Below are positions 51,835 through 60,533 of a stretch of DNA of 64,000 nt, piece by piece. Made by a program: the position numbers and the translations under genes. Each line of letters begins with the position of its first letter. Position 1 is the first letter of the stretch. The notes under the pieces are model-generated. The model did no database searches. It was given only the letters and a program-made list of their open reading frames with translations, and had not been told where the DNA came from. Origin of the DNA: Micromonospora antibiotica (GTDB lineage Bacteria > Actinomycetota > Actinomycetes > Mycobacteriales > Micromonosporaceae); NCBI RefSeq assembly GCF_017599305.1, contig NZ_JAGFWR010000018.1, forward strand, positions 62,001 through 126,000, given 5' to 3'.

Positions 51835-54509
51835 AGACGGCGGAGATCAAGCGGCGGTACCTCGCCCATTTCGAGGCGAACGGGCACACCGTGGTGCCGT
51901 CCGCTCCGCTGCCCGCCATCAGTGATCCGAACCTGCTGTTCGTCAACGCCGGCATGGTGCAGTTCGTTCCGTACTTCCTGGGGCAGCAGACCCCGGCGTA
52001 CCGGCGGGCGGTGAGTGTGCAGAAGTGTCTGCGTACGCCGGACATCGACGAGGTCGGCAAGACCAGCCGGCACGGCACGTTCTTCCAGATGAACGGCAAC
52101 TTCTCCTTCGGCGACTACTTCAAGTCCGGAGCGATCCCACTGGCCTGGGACCTGGTCACCAAGCCGGTCGCCGAGGGCGGTTACGGGCTGGACGGGGAGC
52201 GGGTCTGGCCGACGGTCTACCTCGACGACGACGAGGCGTTCGAGATCTGGCGGTCGGTGGGGGTGCCGGCCGAGCGGATCGTGCGCCGGGGCAAGGCGGA
52301 CAACTTCTGGTCGATGGGTATTCCCGGCCCGTGCGGCCCGTGCTCGGAGCTGTTCTACGACCGGGGTCCGGAGTACGGCCGCGAGGGCGGCCCGGCGGTC
52401 GACGAGGACCGCTACATGGAGTTCTGGAACCTGGTCTTCATGCAGTACGAGCGGGGTCCGGGCAGCGGGAAGGAGGACTTCCCGATCCTGGGTGACCTGC
52501 CGGCGCAGAACATCGACACCGGCATGGGCCTGGAGCGGATGGCCTCGATCCTGCAGGGCGTCGACAACCTCTACGAGATCGACGAGGTGCGGCCGATCCT
52601 GGACCGGGCGGCGGAGCTGACCGGCAAGCGGTACGGCGCGCACTCGGGTCACGTGGCGAGCGAGTCGCACCCGGACGACGTACGGCTGCGGGTGGTCGCC
52701 GACCACGTGCGGACCGCGTTGATGCTGATCGGTGACGGGGTGACCCCGAGCAACGAGGGGCGCGGCTACGTGCTGCGCCGGATCATGCGGCGGGCGATCC
52801 GGGCGGTGCGCCTGCTGGGCTGGCAGGAGCGGGCGTTGCCGGAGCTGCTGCCGGTGGCCCGGGACTGCATGTCCCCGTCGTACCCGGAGCTGGCGGCCGA
52901 GTTCGACCGGATCTCGCAGTATGCGTACGCGGAGGAGGACGCGTTCCTGTCGACGTTGCGGGCGGGTACGACGATCCTGGACACGGCGATCGCGCAGACC
53001 CGGTCGGCGGGCAAGCCGGCGCTGTCGGGTGAGCAGGCGTTCCAGTTGCACGACACGTACGGGTTCCCGATCGACCTGACGTTGGAGATCGCCGCCGAGC
53101 AGGGCCTCCAGGTGGATGCGGAGGGTTTCCGCCGGTTGATGGCCGACCAGCGCAACCGGGCCAAGGCCGACGCGCAGGCCCGCAAGACCGGGCACACCGA
53201 CGTGTCGGCGTACCGGTCGGTGCGTGACGACGGTGGCGCGGTGGAGTTCACCGGCTACAGCGAGCTGAGCCGGGAGTCCCGGGTCCGGGCGCTGCTCAGC
53301 GGTGGCGTCCAGGTCGGCGCGGCGGTCGAGGGTGACACCGTCGAGCTGGTGCTCGACACCACCCCGTTCTATGCCGAGGGTGGCGGTCAGCAGCCCGACC
53401 AGGGGCTGATCACGGTCGGTGCCGGTCAGGTCGAGGTCTTCGACGTGCAGCAGCCGGTGCCGGGTCTGGTCGTGCACCGGGCGAAGGTGGTCCGGGGTGA
53501 GGTGCGGGCCGGCGAGACCGGCTACGCGGAGATCGACGTGACCCGACGGCGGGCGATCTCGCGGTCGCACACCGCGACCCACCTGGTGCACCAGACGATG
53601 CGTAACTTCCTGGGCGAGTCGGCGACCCAGGCGGGCTCGCTGAACGCCCCGGGGCGGCTGCGGTTCGACTTCAACACCCCGACCGGGGTGTCGCCGAGCG
53701 TGTTGCACGACGTGGAGCAGCAGGTCAACGAGGTGCTGTTGGCGGATCTGGAGGTCAACGCCTTCATCACCACCCAGGAGGAGGCGCGGCGGATCGGCGC
53801 GATGGCGCTGTTCGGCGAGAAGTACGGCGAGCGGGTCCGGGTCGTCGAGGTCGGCGACTACGCCCGGGAGCTGTGCGGCGGCACCCACGTGGCCCGTTCG
53901 GCCCAGCTCGGCCTGGTGAAGATCCTCTCCGAGGCGTCGGTGGGTTCGGGCGTGCGCCGGATCGAGGCGCTGGTCGGGATGGACGCGTTCGGTTTCCTGG
54001 CCCGTGAGCACTTGCTGGTGTCCCGCCTCGCCGAGCTGTTCCGGGTGCCCGGTGAGCAGGTCGCCGACCGGGTCGAGCAGACCGTGACGCAGCTGCGTGA
54101 CGCCGAGAAGGAGCTGGAGAAGCTCCGCGCCCAGCTGGTGCTGGGCGGGGCGACGGCGCTGGCCGGGCAGGCGAAGGACGTCGGCGGGGTGGCGTACGTC
54201 GGCACCGAGGCGCCGGAGGGCGCGGCCGGTAACGACGTGCGGACCCTGGCCCAGGAGATCCGCAGCAAGATCGACCCGGCGCGGCCGGCGGTGGTGGCGG
54301 TGGCGGCCCGATCGAACGGCAAGGCGTCCCTGGTGGTGGCCGTGAACGCGGCGGCCCGTGGCCGTGGTCTGGCGGCGAACGACCTGGTCAAGGCGGCCTT
54401 CTCCGGTCGGGGTGGCGGCAGCCAGGACGTCGCGCAGGGTGGTGGCCTGCCCGCCACCGAGGCGCCGAAGCTGCTGCTCACGGTCGAGAAGGCGATCGCC
54501 GACGCGTGA
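51831..54509 (+). CDS. alaS: Alanyl-tRNA synthetase
   Basis: 892 residues. Class II aminoacylation domain (HGTFFQMNGNFSFGDYFKSG, then CGPCSELFYDRGPEYG), editing domain with zinc ligands His580 and His584 (HTATH) and Cys682/His686 (CGGTH), and the C-terminal C-Ala domain (LEKLRAQLVLGG onward, ending with GRGGGSQDVAQGGG). It charges tRNA-Ala and removes mischarged Ser/Gly. Its ATG overlaps the previous stop, so it is translated with the small membrane protein. A strong hairpin follows the stop. Confidence 0.97.
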   Translation: MKTAEIKRRYLAHFEANGHTVVPSAPLPAISDPNLLFVNAGMVQFVPYFLGQQTPAYRRAVSVQKCLRTPDIDEVGKTSRHGTFFQMNGNFSFGDYFKSGAIPLAWDLVTKPVAEGGYGLDGERVWPTVYLDDDEAFEIWRSVGVPAERIVRRGKADNFWSMGIPGPCGPCSELFYDRGPEYGREGGPAVDEDRYMEFWNLVFMQYERGPGSGKEDFPILGDLPAQNIDTGMGLERMASILQGVDNLYEIDEVRPILDRAAELTGKRYGAHSGHVASESHPDDVRLRVVADHVRTALMLIGDGVTPSNEGRGYVLRRIMRRAIRAVRLLGWQERALPELLPVARDCMSPSYPELAAEFDRISQYAYAEEDAFLSTLRAGTTILDTAIAQTRSAGKPALSGEQAFQLHDTYGFPIDLTLEIAAEQGLQVDAEGFRRLMADQRNRAKADAQARKTGHTDVSAYRSVRDDGGAVEFTGYSELSRESRVRALLSGGVQVGAAVEGDTVELVLDTTPFYAEGGGQQPDQGLITVGAGQVEVFDVQQPVPGLVVHRAKVVRGEVRAGETGYAEIDVTRRRAISRSHTATHLVHQTMRNFLGESATQAGSLNAPGRLRFDFNTPTGVSPSVLHDVEQQVNEVLLADLEVNAFITTQEEARRIGAMALFGEKYGERVRVVEVGDYARELCGGTHVARSAQLGLVKILSEASVGSGVRRIEALVGMDAFGFLAREHLLVSRLAELFRVPGEQVADRVEQTVTQLRDAEKELEKLRAQLVLGGATALAGQAKDVGGVAYVGTEAPEGAAGNDVRTLAQEIRSKIDPARPAVVAVAARSNGKASLVVAVNAAARGRGLAANDLVKAAFSGRGGGSQDVAQGGGLPATEAPKLLLTVEKAIADA

Positions 54510-54520
54510 CGGATCAGCGC

Positions 54521-54560
54521 ACGAGCCAGGGCGGACCAGAGCTGGTCCGCCCTGGCTCGT
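54521..54560 (+). terminator. Perfect 19-bp hairpin after alaS
   Basis: ACGAGCCAGGGCGGACCAG (54521-54539) and its exact complement (54542-54560) with a two-base AG linker. It sits 12 bases after the alaS stop and 21 bases before ruvX, inside a cluster whose genes are otherwise coupled, so it may be a partial terminator or mRNA end-point. Confidence 0.75.
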
Positions 54561-54581
54561 CACCGGGGAGGGTGACCGACG

Positions 54582-55043
54582 GTGAGTGAGTTGTCCCGGG
54601 GGGTCCGGTTGGGTGTCGACGTCGGGCAGGTCCGGGTGGGGGTGGCCCGCTCCGACCCGCACGGGATCCTGGCCACTCCGCTGGTCACTCTGGCCCGGGA
54701 TCTGACCACCGGCCCGGACGCGGTGCCCGGTGACCTCGCCCAGCTCGCGCAGCTGGTGGCCGAGCACGAGGCCGTCGAGGTCGTCGTCGGGCTGCCGGTC
54801 AATCTGGCGGGCCGGCAGGGGCCGGCGGCCCAGCACGTGTTGGCGTACGTGCGCCGGTTGACCGAGGTGATAGCGCCGGTTCCGGTGACGCTCACCGACG
54901 AGAGGATGTCAACCGTCGTCGCGTCTCGTAGGCTTGCCGAGCGTGGCGTCCGGGGAAAGCGCCAACGTGCGGTGGTGGATCAGGCCGCCGCGGTCGAGAT
55001 CCTGCAGAGCTGGCTGGAAGCGCAGCGGAGGCGGACGGAATGA
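54582..55043 (+). CDS. ruvX: RuvX/YqgF-type putative pre-16S rRNA nuclease
   Basis: 153 residues of the YqgF/RuvX RNase H-like fold: RLGVDVGQVRVGVARSD near the start, VEVVVGLPVNLAGRQG in the middle and the acidic pair in TLTDERMST and VVDQAAAVEIL. The family is implicated in 16S rRNA 5' maturation and, less surely, Holliday junction resolution. GTG 54582 follows a GGGGAGG stretch. The stop overlaps the mltG ATG (ATGA). Confidence 0.93.
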   Translation: MSELSRGVRLGVDVGQVRVGVARSDPHGILATPLVTLARDLTTGPDAVPGDLAQLAQLVAEHEAVEVVVGLPVNLAGRQGPAAQHVLAYVRRLTEVIAPVPVTLTDERMSTVVASRRLAERGVRGKRQRAVVDQAAAVEILQSWLEAQRRRTE

Positions 55044-56275
55044 TCGACGATCTGGACCTCGGGTTCGACGAGCAGGAGAGGGGGGAGAAGGGCCGGCACC
55101 GGCGTGGCTTCGTCAGCCGACGCAACGGCACGTCGGGTGGCGGAAAGTCGGGCGGCGGGCACCTGAAGACGATCTTCGCTCTGTTCATGGCCCTGGTGCT
55201 GCTGGGTGGCATCGGGGGTGGGGCCTTCTACGGCTTCGACCGGATCCGTAGCCACTTCATCACTCCGGACTTCGACGGCCCGGGCACCGGTGAGGCGCTG
55301 GTCGACGTCAAGCAGGGCGACACGGCCACCGACATCGGCAACTCCCTCTACGACGCCGGTGTGGTCAAGAGCACCAAGGCCTTCGTCGAGGCGGCCGACG
55401 ACAACGCGCTCAGCAAGAACATCCAGGTCGGCCGGTACAAGGTCAAGAAGGAGATGCGCGCCTCCGACGCGCTCATCCTGTTGCTGGACCCGAAGAGCCG
55501 GGTGGTCAACGGGATCACCATCCCCGAGGGCATGATCACCCTGGCGATCTACGACCTGCTGGCCAAGGAGACCAAGATTCCGGTCGCCGAGTTCAAGGCC
55601 GCCGCGAAGGACCCGGTCAAGTTGGGCGTGCCGGAGTTCTGGTTCAACCGCAAGGACGGCAAGAAGGGGCCGCGGAGCCTGGAGGGCTTCCTCTACCCGG
55701 CCACCTACGAGCTGCCGCCGAAGGCGACCGCCCCGCAGATCCTGTCGCTGATGGTGGACAAGTTCCTCGACGTGACCGGGGAGATGAAGTTCGTCGAGAC
55801 GGTCGAGGCCGACCGGGGCATCTCCCCGTACGAGGCGCTGATCACGGCGTCGATCGCGCAGGCCGAGTCGGTCAACCACGTGGACATGCCGAAGGTGGCC
55901 CGGGTGATCTACAACCGGGTCTACACCGACCGCTACCACTGCAAGTGTCTGGAGATCGACAGCGCGATCAACTACTGGCTGCGGTTGCAGGGCAAGAACC
56001 CGAAGGATTCCGACATCCTCAAGCAGTCCGAGCTGAACGACCCGAAGAACCCGTACCGGACGCACGGCGCGGACGGGCTGACCATCACCCCGATCAGCAA
56101 CCCCGGCGAGGACGCCCTCAAGGGGGCGATGAGCCCGCCCAACGGCACCTGGGTCTATTTCATGACCGTCGACAAGAAGGGCACCATGGGCTACGGGACG
56201 ACCGACGCCGACTTCCGTGACCTGCAACGCCAGATGTGCACCAACGGCGTGCTGAGCGGAGAGAACTGCCGGTGA
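55040..56275 (+). CDS. mltG: Endolytic murein transglycosylase MltG
   Basis: 411 residues. A basic cytosolic N-terminus (RRGFVSRRNGTSGGGKSGGG), one membrane helix (about 44-66, FALFMALVLLGGIGGGAFYG) and an extracellular YceG/MltG domain. The catalytic region reads ITASIAQAESVNHVDMPKVA, with the conserved Glu of the Gln-Ala-Glu form that actinobacteria use. It cuts newly made glycan strands and so sets chain length in peptidoglycan. Two Cys-rich spots (HCKCLEID and the last ENCR) are present. The stop overlaps the aroE GTG. Confidence 0.95.
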   Translation: MIDDLDLGFDEQERGEKGRHRRGFVSRRNGTSGGGKSGGGHLKTIFALFMALVLLGGIGGGAFYGFDRIRSHFITPDFDGPGTGEALVDVKQGDTATDIGNSLYDAGVVKSTKAFVEAADDNALSKNIQVGRYKVKKEMRASDALILLLDPKSRVVNGITIPEGMITLAIYDLLAKETKIPVAEFKAAAKDPVKLGVPEFWFNRKDGKKGPRSLEGFLYPATYELPPKATAPQILSLMVDKFLDVTGEMKFVETVEADRGISPYEALITASIAQAESVNHVDMPKVARVIYNRVYTDRYHCKCLEIDSAINYWLRLQGKNPKDSDILKQSELNDPKNPYRTHGADGLTITPISNPGEDALKGAMSPPNGTWVYFMTVDKKGTMGYGTTDADFRDLQRQMCTNGVLSGENCR

Positions 56276-57081
56276 GGGCGGCGGTGCTCGGCCGGCCGAT
56301 CGCGCACTCCCTCTCCCCGGTGATCCACAACGCCGGTTACGCCGCGGCCGGGCTCGACGGCTGGTCGTACACCCGGATCGAGTGCGGGGCGCAGGAGCTG
56401 CCGGCCCTGGTCGCCGGCCTGGGGTCGGAGTGGGCCGGGTTGTCGGTGACCATGCCGGGCAAGGAGGCCGCGCTCGCGGTGGCCGACCGGGCGTCGCCGG
56501 TCGCCACCGCCGTCGGCGCGGCCAATACGCTGGTACGGCGTCCCGACGGCTCCTGGTACGCCGACAACACCGACGTCTCCGGCATGGTGACCGTGCTGAC
56601 CTCGGCGGGGGTGCCGGCCGGGGCCGCCGTCACGGTGCTCGGCGCCGGGGGCACCGCCCGGGCCGCCCTGGCCGCCGCCGGTGGGCTCGGCGTGACCACG
56701 GTGACCGTGGTGGCCCGCCGCCCGGCGGCGGTGGCGCAGCTGCGGCCGGTGGCGGCGGCCGTCGGGGTGGACCTGGTCCCCGTGGCCTGGGCCGACGCCG
56801 CCGCGCACCTGCGTGCCGACCTGGTCGTCTCCACCGTGCCGAAGGGGGTCGCCGACCCGTTGGCGGACGGGGTCGACTGGGGACCGTCCACGGTGTTCTT
56901 CGACGCGTTGTACGACCCGTGGCCGACCCCGCTGGCCGCCTCGGCGCTGGCCGCCGGCCGTCAGGTGCTCTCCGGGCTGGATCTGCTGCTGGCCCAGGCC
57001 GTCGGCCAGTTCACCCAGTTCACGGGGGTGCCGGCCCCGGTCGAGGCGATGCGCGCGGCGCTGGCGGCGGCCCGCCGCTGA
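56272..57081 (+). CDS. aroE: Shikimate dehydrogenase
   Basis: 269 residues. Substrate domain: GRPIAHSLSPVIHNAGY and the catalytic Lys in SVTMPGKEA; Asp in YADNTDVSG; NADP-binding VLGAGGTARAA. It reduces 3-dehydroshikimate to shikimate in aromatic amino acid synthesis. The C-terminal helix region GLDLLLAQAVGQFTQFTG is standard. GTG 56272 overlaps the mltG stop (GTGA). The ruvX-mltG-aroE order is usual for actinomycetes. Confidence 0.95.
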   Translation: MRAAVLGRPIAHSLSPVIHNAGYAAAGLDGWSYTRIECGAQELPALVAGLGSEWAGLSVTMPGKEAALAVADRASPVATAVGAANTLVRRPDGSWYADNTDVSGMVTVLTSAGVPAGAAVTVLGAGGTARAALAAAGGLGVTTVTVVARRPAAVAQLRPVAAAVGVDLVPVAWADAAAHLRADLVVSTVPKGVADPLADGVDWGPSTVFFDALYDPWPTPLAASALAAGRQVLSGLDLLLAQAVGQFTQFTGVPAPVEAMRAALAAARR

Positions 57082-57089
57082 CCCGCCCT

Positions 57090-57115
57090 CCCGTCGGGCC
57101 GGCCGGTCCGACGGG
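57090..57115 (+). terminator. Hairpin after aroE
   Basis: CCCGTCGGGCCGG (57090-57102) pairs with CCGGTCCGACGGG (57103-57115) with one G-U; it ends the alaS-aroE cluster 9 bases past the stop. Confidence 0.6.
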
Positions 57116-57361
57116 CGTTCCCCGCGACCCTGCCCGGCGGGTCAGGAGCGGCCAGGATGACGGCGAACCGCATCGCCGACTTTCCGGTCAATCAGGCGTA
57201 ACCTCGGGAAGCCGGCATTCGTTTGCTCGCCCGCCGAAAAGCAACCCCGGCTGCCTTATTCTTTGGTTAAGTCCTGTCGCCACCTTGATTTCACCCCTGC
57301 CACAGCCGCCCGTGGTGGTTACGCTGCTGCCGGTAATCGTCGCCCACCCGGGGAGAGTTCC

Positions 57362-58867
57362 TTGAGCAGGCACGGAATCCACCGCGCCCTTCCGGCCATC
57401 ACCGGCCGACGCAAGGCGGTCGTCCTCAGTGTCCTGAGCGTCACCGCAGTCGGCGGCATCGTGGCCACGATGATGCCGCTGATCGCCGCCGAGGTGCCGC
57501 CGATCGTGCTCTCCGCCGTCGCGGACACCACGGCCACCCAGGTCCCACAGGACGGTGACAACGGGGTCAAGACCACCCTGGCCAGCTGCCCGCAACTCTG
57601 CGACGGCAACCGGGTCGGCCAGCGCGACGCCGTCCTGGAGTTCCAGGTGCGTGGCCTGCCCGCCGACGCGGTGAAGGTCAAGGCGTCCCTGCGGGTGTAC
57701 GCCTGGCAGCAGTTCACCTCCCGGGTCCGGGCGCACGCCGCCGAGGGCACCGCGGTCGGTACCGGCGCGTGGCACGAACGGCCCGTCCTCGGCCCGGCGC
57801 TGGCCACCGTCGACCGGGTCGCCCAGGGCTACAACGAGTGGGACGTCTCCGGCGCGGTCAGCGGCAACGGCCAGGTCACCTTCGCCCTGACCCAGGAGAA
57901 CTGGAACACCCGCATCTACTGGGCGTCCCGGGAGAACACGAAGGCCACCATCCGGCCCAGCCTGGTGGTGACCTACCAGCGGGGCGGCCGGCCGCCGACC
58001 CGGCCACCGGCCACCACGGCCCCGCCGACCACTGCCGCCCCGAAGCCCACGCCGACGCGTACGGTGGCGCCGTCGCCGACCCGGACGGTCGGCCCGCCCG
58101 CGCCGACCACGGCCGCCCCGAAGCCCACGCCGACGGTCCGCCCCGGCACGGACGTGCCCGGCTGGCGGCTGGTCTGGTCCGACGAGTTCACCGGGCCCAC
58201 CGTCGACCTGAAACGGTGGAACCTGCGCGACAACGAGGGCCGCGACATTGACAAGGGCTGCAACGTCGACGACGCGGACAACACCTTCGTCGCCGACGGG
58301 GTGCTGACCCTGCGCGCCCAGCGGGAAACCGCGGTGTGCAGTTCGCAGACCCGGCAGTACACCCAGAGTTACCTGGACACCATCGGCAAGGCGTCGTTCA
58401 CCTACGGCCGGTTCGAGATGCGGGCCAAGTCGCCCAACGGGCCGACCGACTCCAAGGGCCTCTGGCCGGCGTTCTGGCTGCGCCCCGACGACGGCGGCAA
58501 GGGCGAGATCGACGTGGTGGAGCTGCCCGGCGGGTCGTCCCTGCACGAGGCCGCCACCCAGGCGATCTTCTACGACTACACGCCGGTCAAGCAGGACCAG
58601 CGGTGGGACTTCCCGACCGGCTACCCGGGTGACGGCTTCCACACGTACACCACGGAGTGGGAGCCGGGGGTGATCCGCTGGTACATCGACGGCCGGCAGG
58701 TCTGGCAGCGCGACCGCAGCACCACCCCGTGGTTCGACGAGGCGTTCAACAAGCCGTTCAACCTGCGGCTGAACTTCCAGGTCGGCGGCTGGCTGGGCGA
58801 CCCGGACGCGGCCACCCGCTTCCCGGCCGACTTCCGGGTCGACTACGTCCGCGTCTGGCAGCGCTGA
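57362..58867 (+). CDS. Secreted GH16 glucanase with N-terminal CBM-like module
   Basis: About 501 residues. N-terminal signal/anchor (RKAVVLSVLSVTAVGGIVAT), a DNRLRE/CBM96-like beta-sandwich (about 40-205, RDAVLEFQVRGLP and IRPSLVVTYQRG), a Pro/Thr linker and a GH16 domain (about 260-501). The nucleophile and acid/base are in GEIDVVE: Glu382, Asp384, Glu387. GH16 enzymes cut beta-1,3/1,4-glucans, agars or similar. The TTG at 57362 follows GGGGAGAG at a suitable distance; no ATG or GTG fits between there and the signal sequence. The 5' region (57181-57280) is AT-richer and must hold the promoter. Confidence 0.9.
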   Translation: MSRHGIHRALPAITGRRKAVVLSVLSVTAVGGIVATMMPLIAAEVPPIVLSAVADTTATQVPQDGDNGVKTTLASCPQLCDGNRVGQRDAVLEFQVRGLPADAVKVKASLRVYAWQQFTSRVRAHAAEGTAVGTGAWHERPVLGPALATVDRVAQGYNEWDVSGAVSGNGQVTFALTQENWNTRIYWASRENTKATIRPSLVVTYQRGGRPPTRPPATTAPPTTAAPKPTPTRTVAPSPTRTVGPPAPTTAAPKPTPTVRPGTDVPGWRLVWSDEFTGPTVDLKRWNLRDNEGRDIDKGCNVDDADNTFVADGVLTLRAQRETAVCSSQTRQYTQSYLDTIGKASFTYGRFEMRAKSPNGPTDSKGLWPAFWLRPDDGGKGEIDVVELPGGSSLHEAATQAIFYDYTPVKQDQRWDFPTGYPGDGFHTYTTEWEPGVIRWYIDGRQVWQRDRSTTPWFDEAFNKPFNLRLNFQVGGWLGDPDAATRFPADFRVDYVRVWQR

Positions 58868-58887
58868 CCCGGACCGGGCACCGTACG

Positions 58888-58917
58888 CCGCCCGGTGGGC
58901 CTCGGCCCGCCGGGCGG
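58888..58917 (+). terminator. Hairpin after the GH16 gene
   Basis: CCGCCCGGTGGGCC (58888-58901) pairs with 58904-58917 with one G-U and a two-base loop. Confidence 0.65.
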
Positions 58918-58982
58918 CTGCTTGCCCGCTGCCCCTATCGTGTCCGCCAGCGCGCGGCGCTCGGGCGAGGACGGGAGAGGGC

Positions 58983-60218
58983 ATGACGGCGGTGGCGGAC
59001 CCACGGACCCGGCAGGACGGCCTGGGCTGGGTGACCCGGGCCATCTTCGGTGACCCCCGGCTCTGGCTCGGCGGTCCGGCCGACCCGGTGCCCACCACCC
59101 ACCGCCCGGCCGTCCGGTACGCCGTGGTGCCCTCGGTGGAGCGGGCCAGGTTCCTGCTCCCGCTCGTCTCCCGCCGGGTCGGCGCGGCGTCGACCCTGGC
59201 GTACAACGCGCTGCGCCCGCCCCGGGTGCGGGCCAACCGGTTGGCCGTCGGGATGCTGGCCGGGCTCGGGGCGACCGGGCTGGCCCGGATGCCGGTGTTG
59301 ACCGTCGCGGTGCCCACCGACGCCGATCCGGCCGAGTTGCTGCTCGCCGAGCACCTGGGCCGGCTGGCTGGCCGACGGCTGCACGCCGCGATCGGCATCC
59401 GGCCGCCGGACCCGCACCACAAGCCGACGTTGCAGCTCTTCGACGACCGGGGTGCCGCGCGGGCGTACGCGAAGATCGGGTGGAACGACGCGACCCGGGC
59501 GATGGTCCGCGCGGAGGCCGCCGCGCTGCGGGAGCTGCCCCGCGACGGCGGTGACTTCCCGGACGTGCCCCGGCTGCTGGACGAGGTGAGCTGGGGTGAC
59601 CTGGCGGTGACCCTGGTCGAGCCGATGCCGGCCCGGATCCGCCGGCCGCGTCACCCGCTGCGCCCGGAGGTGGCCGCGATGCTGGCGGTGGCCCGGCGCG
59701 GTGGCCCGGCGGCGGCCCGCCGCCCGTTGCGCGGCTCGGCGTTCCTGGCCGATCTGACCGCGCGGGCCGCGACCGCCGGTGGTCCGGTGGTCGGGGCGCT
59801 GGCCGCCCTCGTCGACCGTGACGGCGACCGGCCGGTGGAGTTCGGGCACTGGCACGGCGACTGGGTGCCGTGGAACCTCGGCCGGCACCGGGGCCGGTTG
59901 GTCGTCTGGGACTGGGAGAACAGCGGCGCCGACCGGCCCCTCGGGTTCGACCTCGCCCACCAGGGTTTCCAGAGCGCGTTGTCGCTGGCCGGCCGGGACG
60001 TGGCGGGGGCGACCGGCGACATGGTCGAGCTGTTGGACCGGCACGGCCCGGCGTTCGGCCTGGACCCGGCGGGGCGTCAATTCGTCGCCGACGCATATCT
60101 CGTCGAGCTGTGGTTGCGGACGGCGGAACTGGCCGCCGGCGGGGGCGGCTGGAGTGCGAAGTTGCACCCCGCACTGCTGCACACGCTCGCCGACCGGCTG
60201 GGCTCACCCCGCCCCTGA
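58983..60218 (+). CDS. APH-fold (aminoglycoside-phosphotransferase-like) protein
   Basis: 411 residues. The C-terminal half has the APH catalytic motif FGHWHGDWVPWNL with His291 and Asp293, and the metal segment VVWDWENSGAD with Asp310. The N-terminal half (about 40-190) is a looser kinase-like lobe with AYAKIGWNDATRAM. The fold covers antibiotic kinases and many small-molecule or sugar kinases. Its position among polysaccharide genes makes a role in surface glycan assembly more likely than resistance; this is inference only. Confidence 0.75.
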   Translation: MTAVADPRTRQDGLGWVTRAIFGDPRLWLGGPADPVPTTHRPAVRYAVVPSVERARFLLPLVSRRVGAASTLAYNALRPPRVRANRLAVGMLAGLGATGLARMPVLTVAVPTDADPAELLLAEHLGRLAGRRLHAAIGIRPPDPHHKPTLQLFDDRGAARAYAKIGWNDATRAMVRAEAAALRELPRDGGDFPDVPRLLDEVSWGDLAVTLVEPMPARIRRPRHPLRPEVAAMLAVARRGGPAAARRPLRGSAFLADLTARAATAGGPVVGALAALVDRDGDRPVEFGHWHGDWVPWNLGRHRGRLVVWDWENSGADRPLGFDLAHQGFQSALSLAGRDVAGATGDMVELLDRHGPAFGLDPAGRQFVADAYLVELWLRTAELAAGGGGWSAKLHPALLHTLADRLGSPRP

Positions 60219-60452
60219 CCGGCGGTTTCTCCCGGTGAATGGGACAAGTGTCGGGGTCCCGACCGGAAAAACGGCGAAAAGCCCACACTGCCGTCACCGC
60301 CGCTACCGAAGCCGGCTCACGTTCCATTAGGGTGGCCCCACTCGATGACCACTGGCCGGCGACGGCGTGGTCGGTGCGGCCCGGGACGGCGTGGGGACCT
60401 CGTCCGGGGTGTGGGGAGGCCCGGCCGATGGCCGGCACAATCAGGGAGCACG

Positions 60453-60533
60453 ATGGGATCGTCACGCGTCAACCAGTTCGGGGTCACCTGCGCCCCGGCC
60501 GCCGGCCGTTCGGGCGGCGGTGACCCCAGGTGA
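60453..60533 (+). CDS. Possible 26-residue leader peptide coupled to the PAP2 gene
   Basis: An ATG after a good CAGGGAG site (60442-60448) opens a frame whose product begins MGSSRVNQFGVTCAPAAG, and its TGA overlaps the GTG of the PAP2 gene (GTGA). The PAP2 start has no clear ribosome site of its own, so ribosomes finishing the leader may restart there. The rest of the 311-bp gap shows only a TAGGGT box at about 60328 and a CACAAT box at 60435-60440. Confidence 0.35.
   Translation: MGSSRVNQFGVTCAPAAGRSGGGDPR

Noticed and set aside
50853..54836. A 1,327-codon open frame opposite the DUF948-alaS region
   Set aside because: It crosses four real genes and intergenic hairpins; a GC-content artefact.
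58983..60218. Antibiotic resistance gene (aminoglycoside phosphotransferase)
   Set aside because: Only the fold motifs match; the N-terminal half is unlike resistance enzymes and the neighbours are polysaccharide-type genes.
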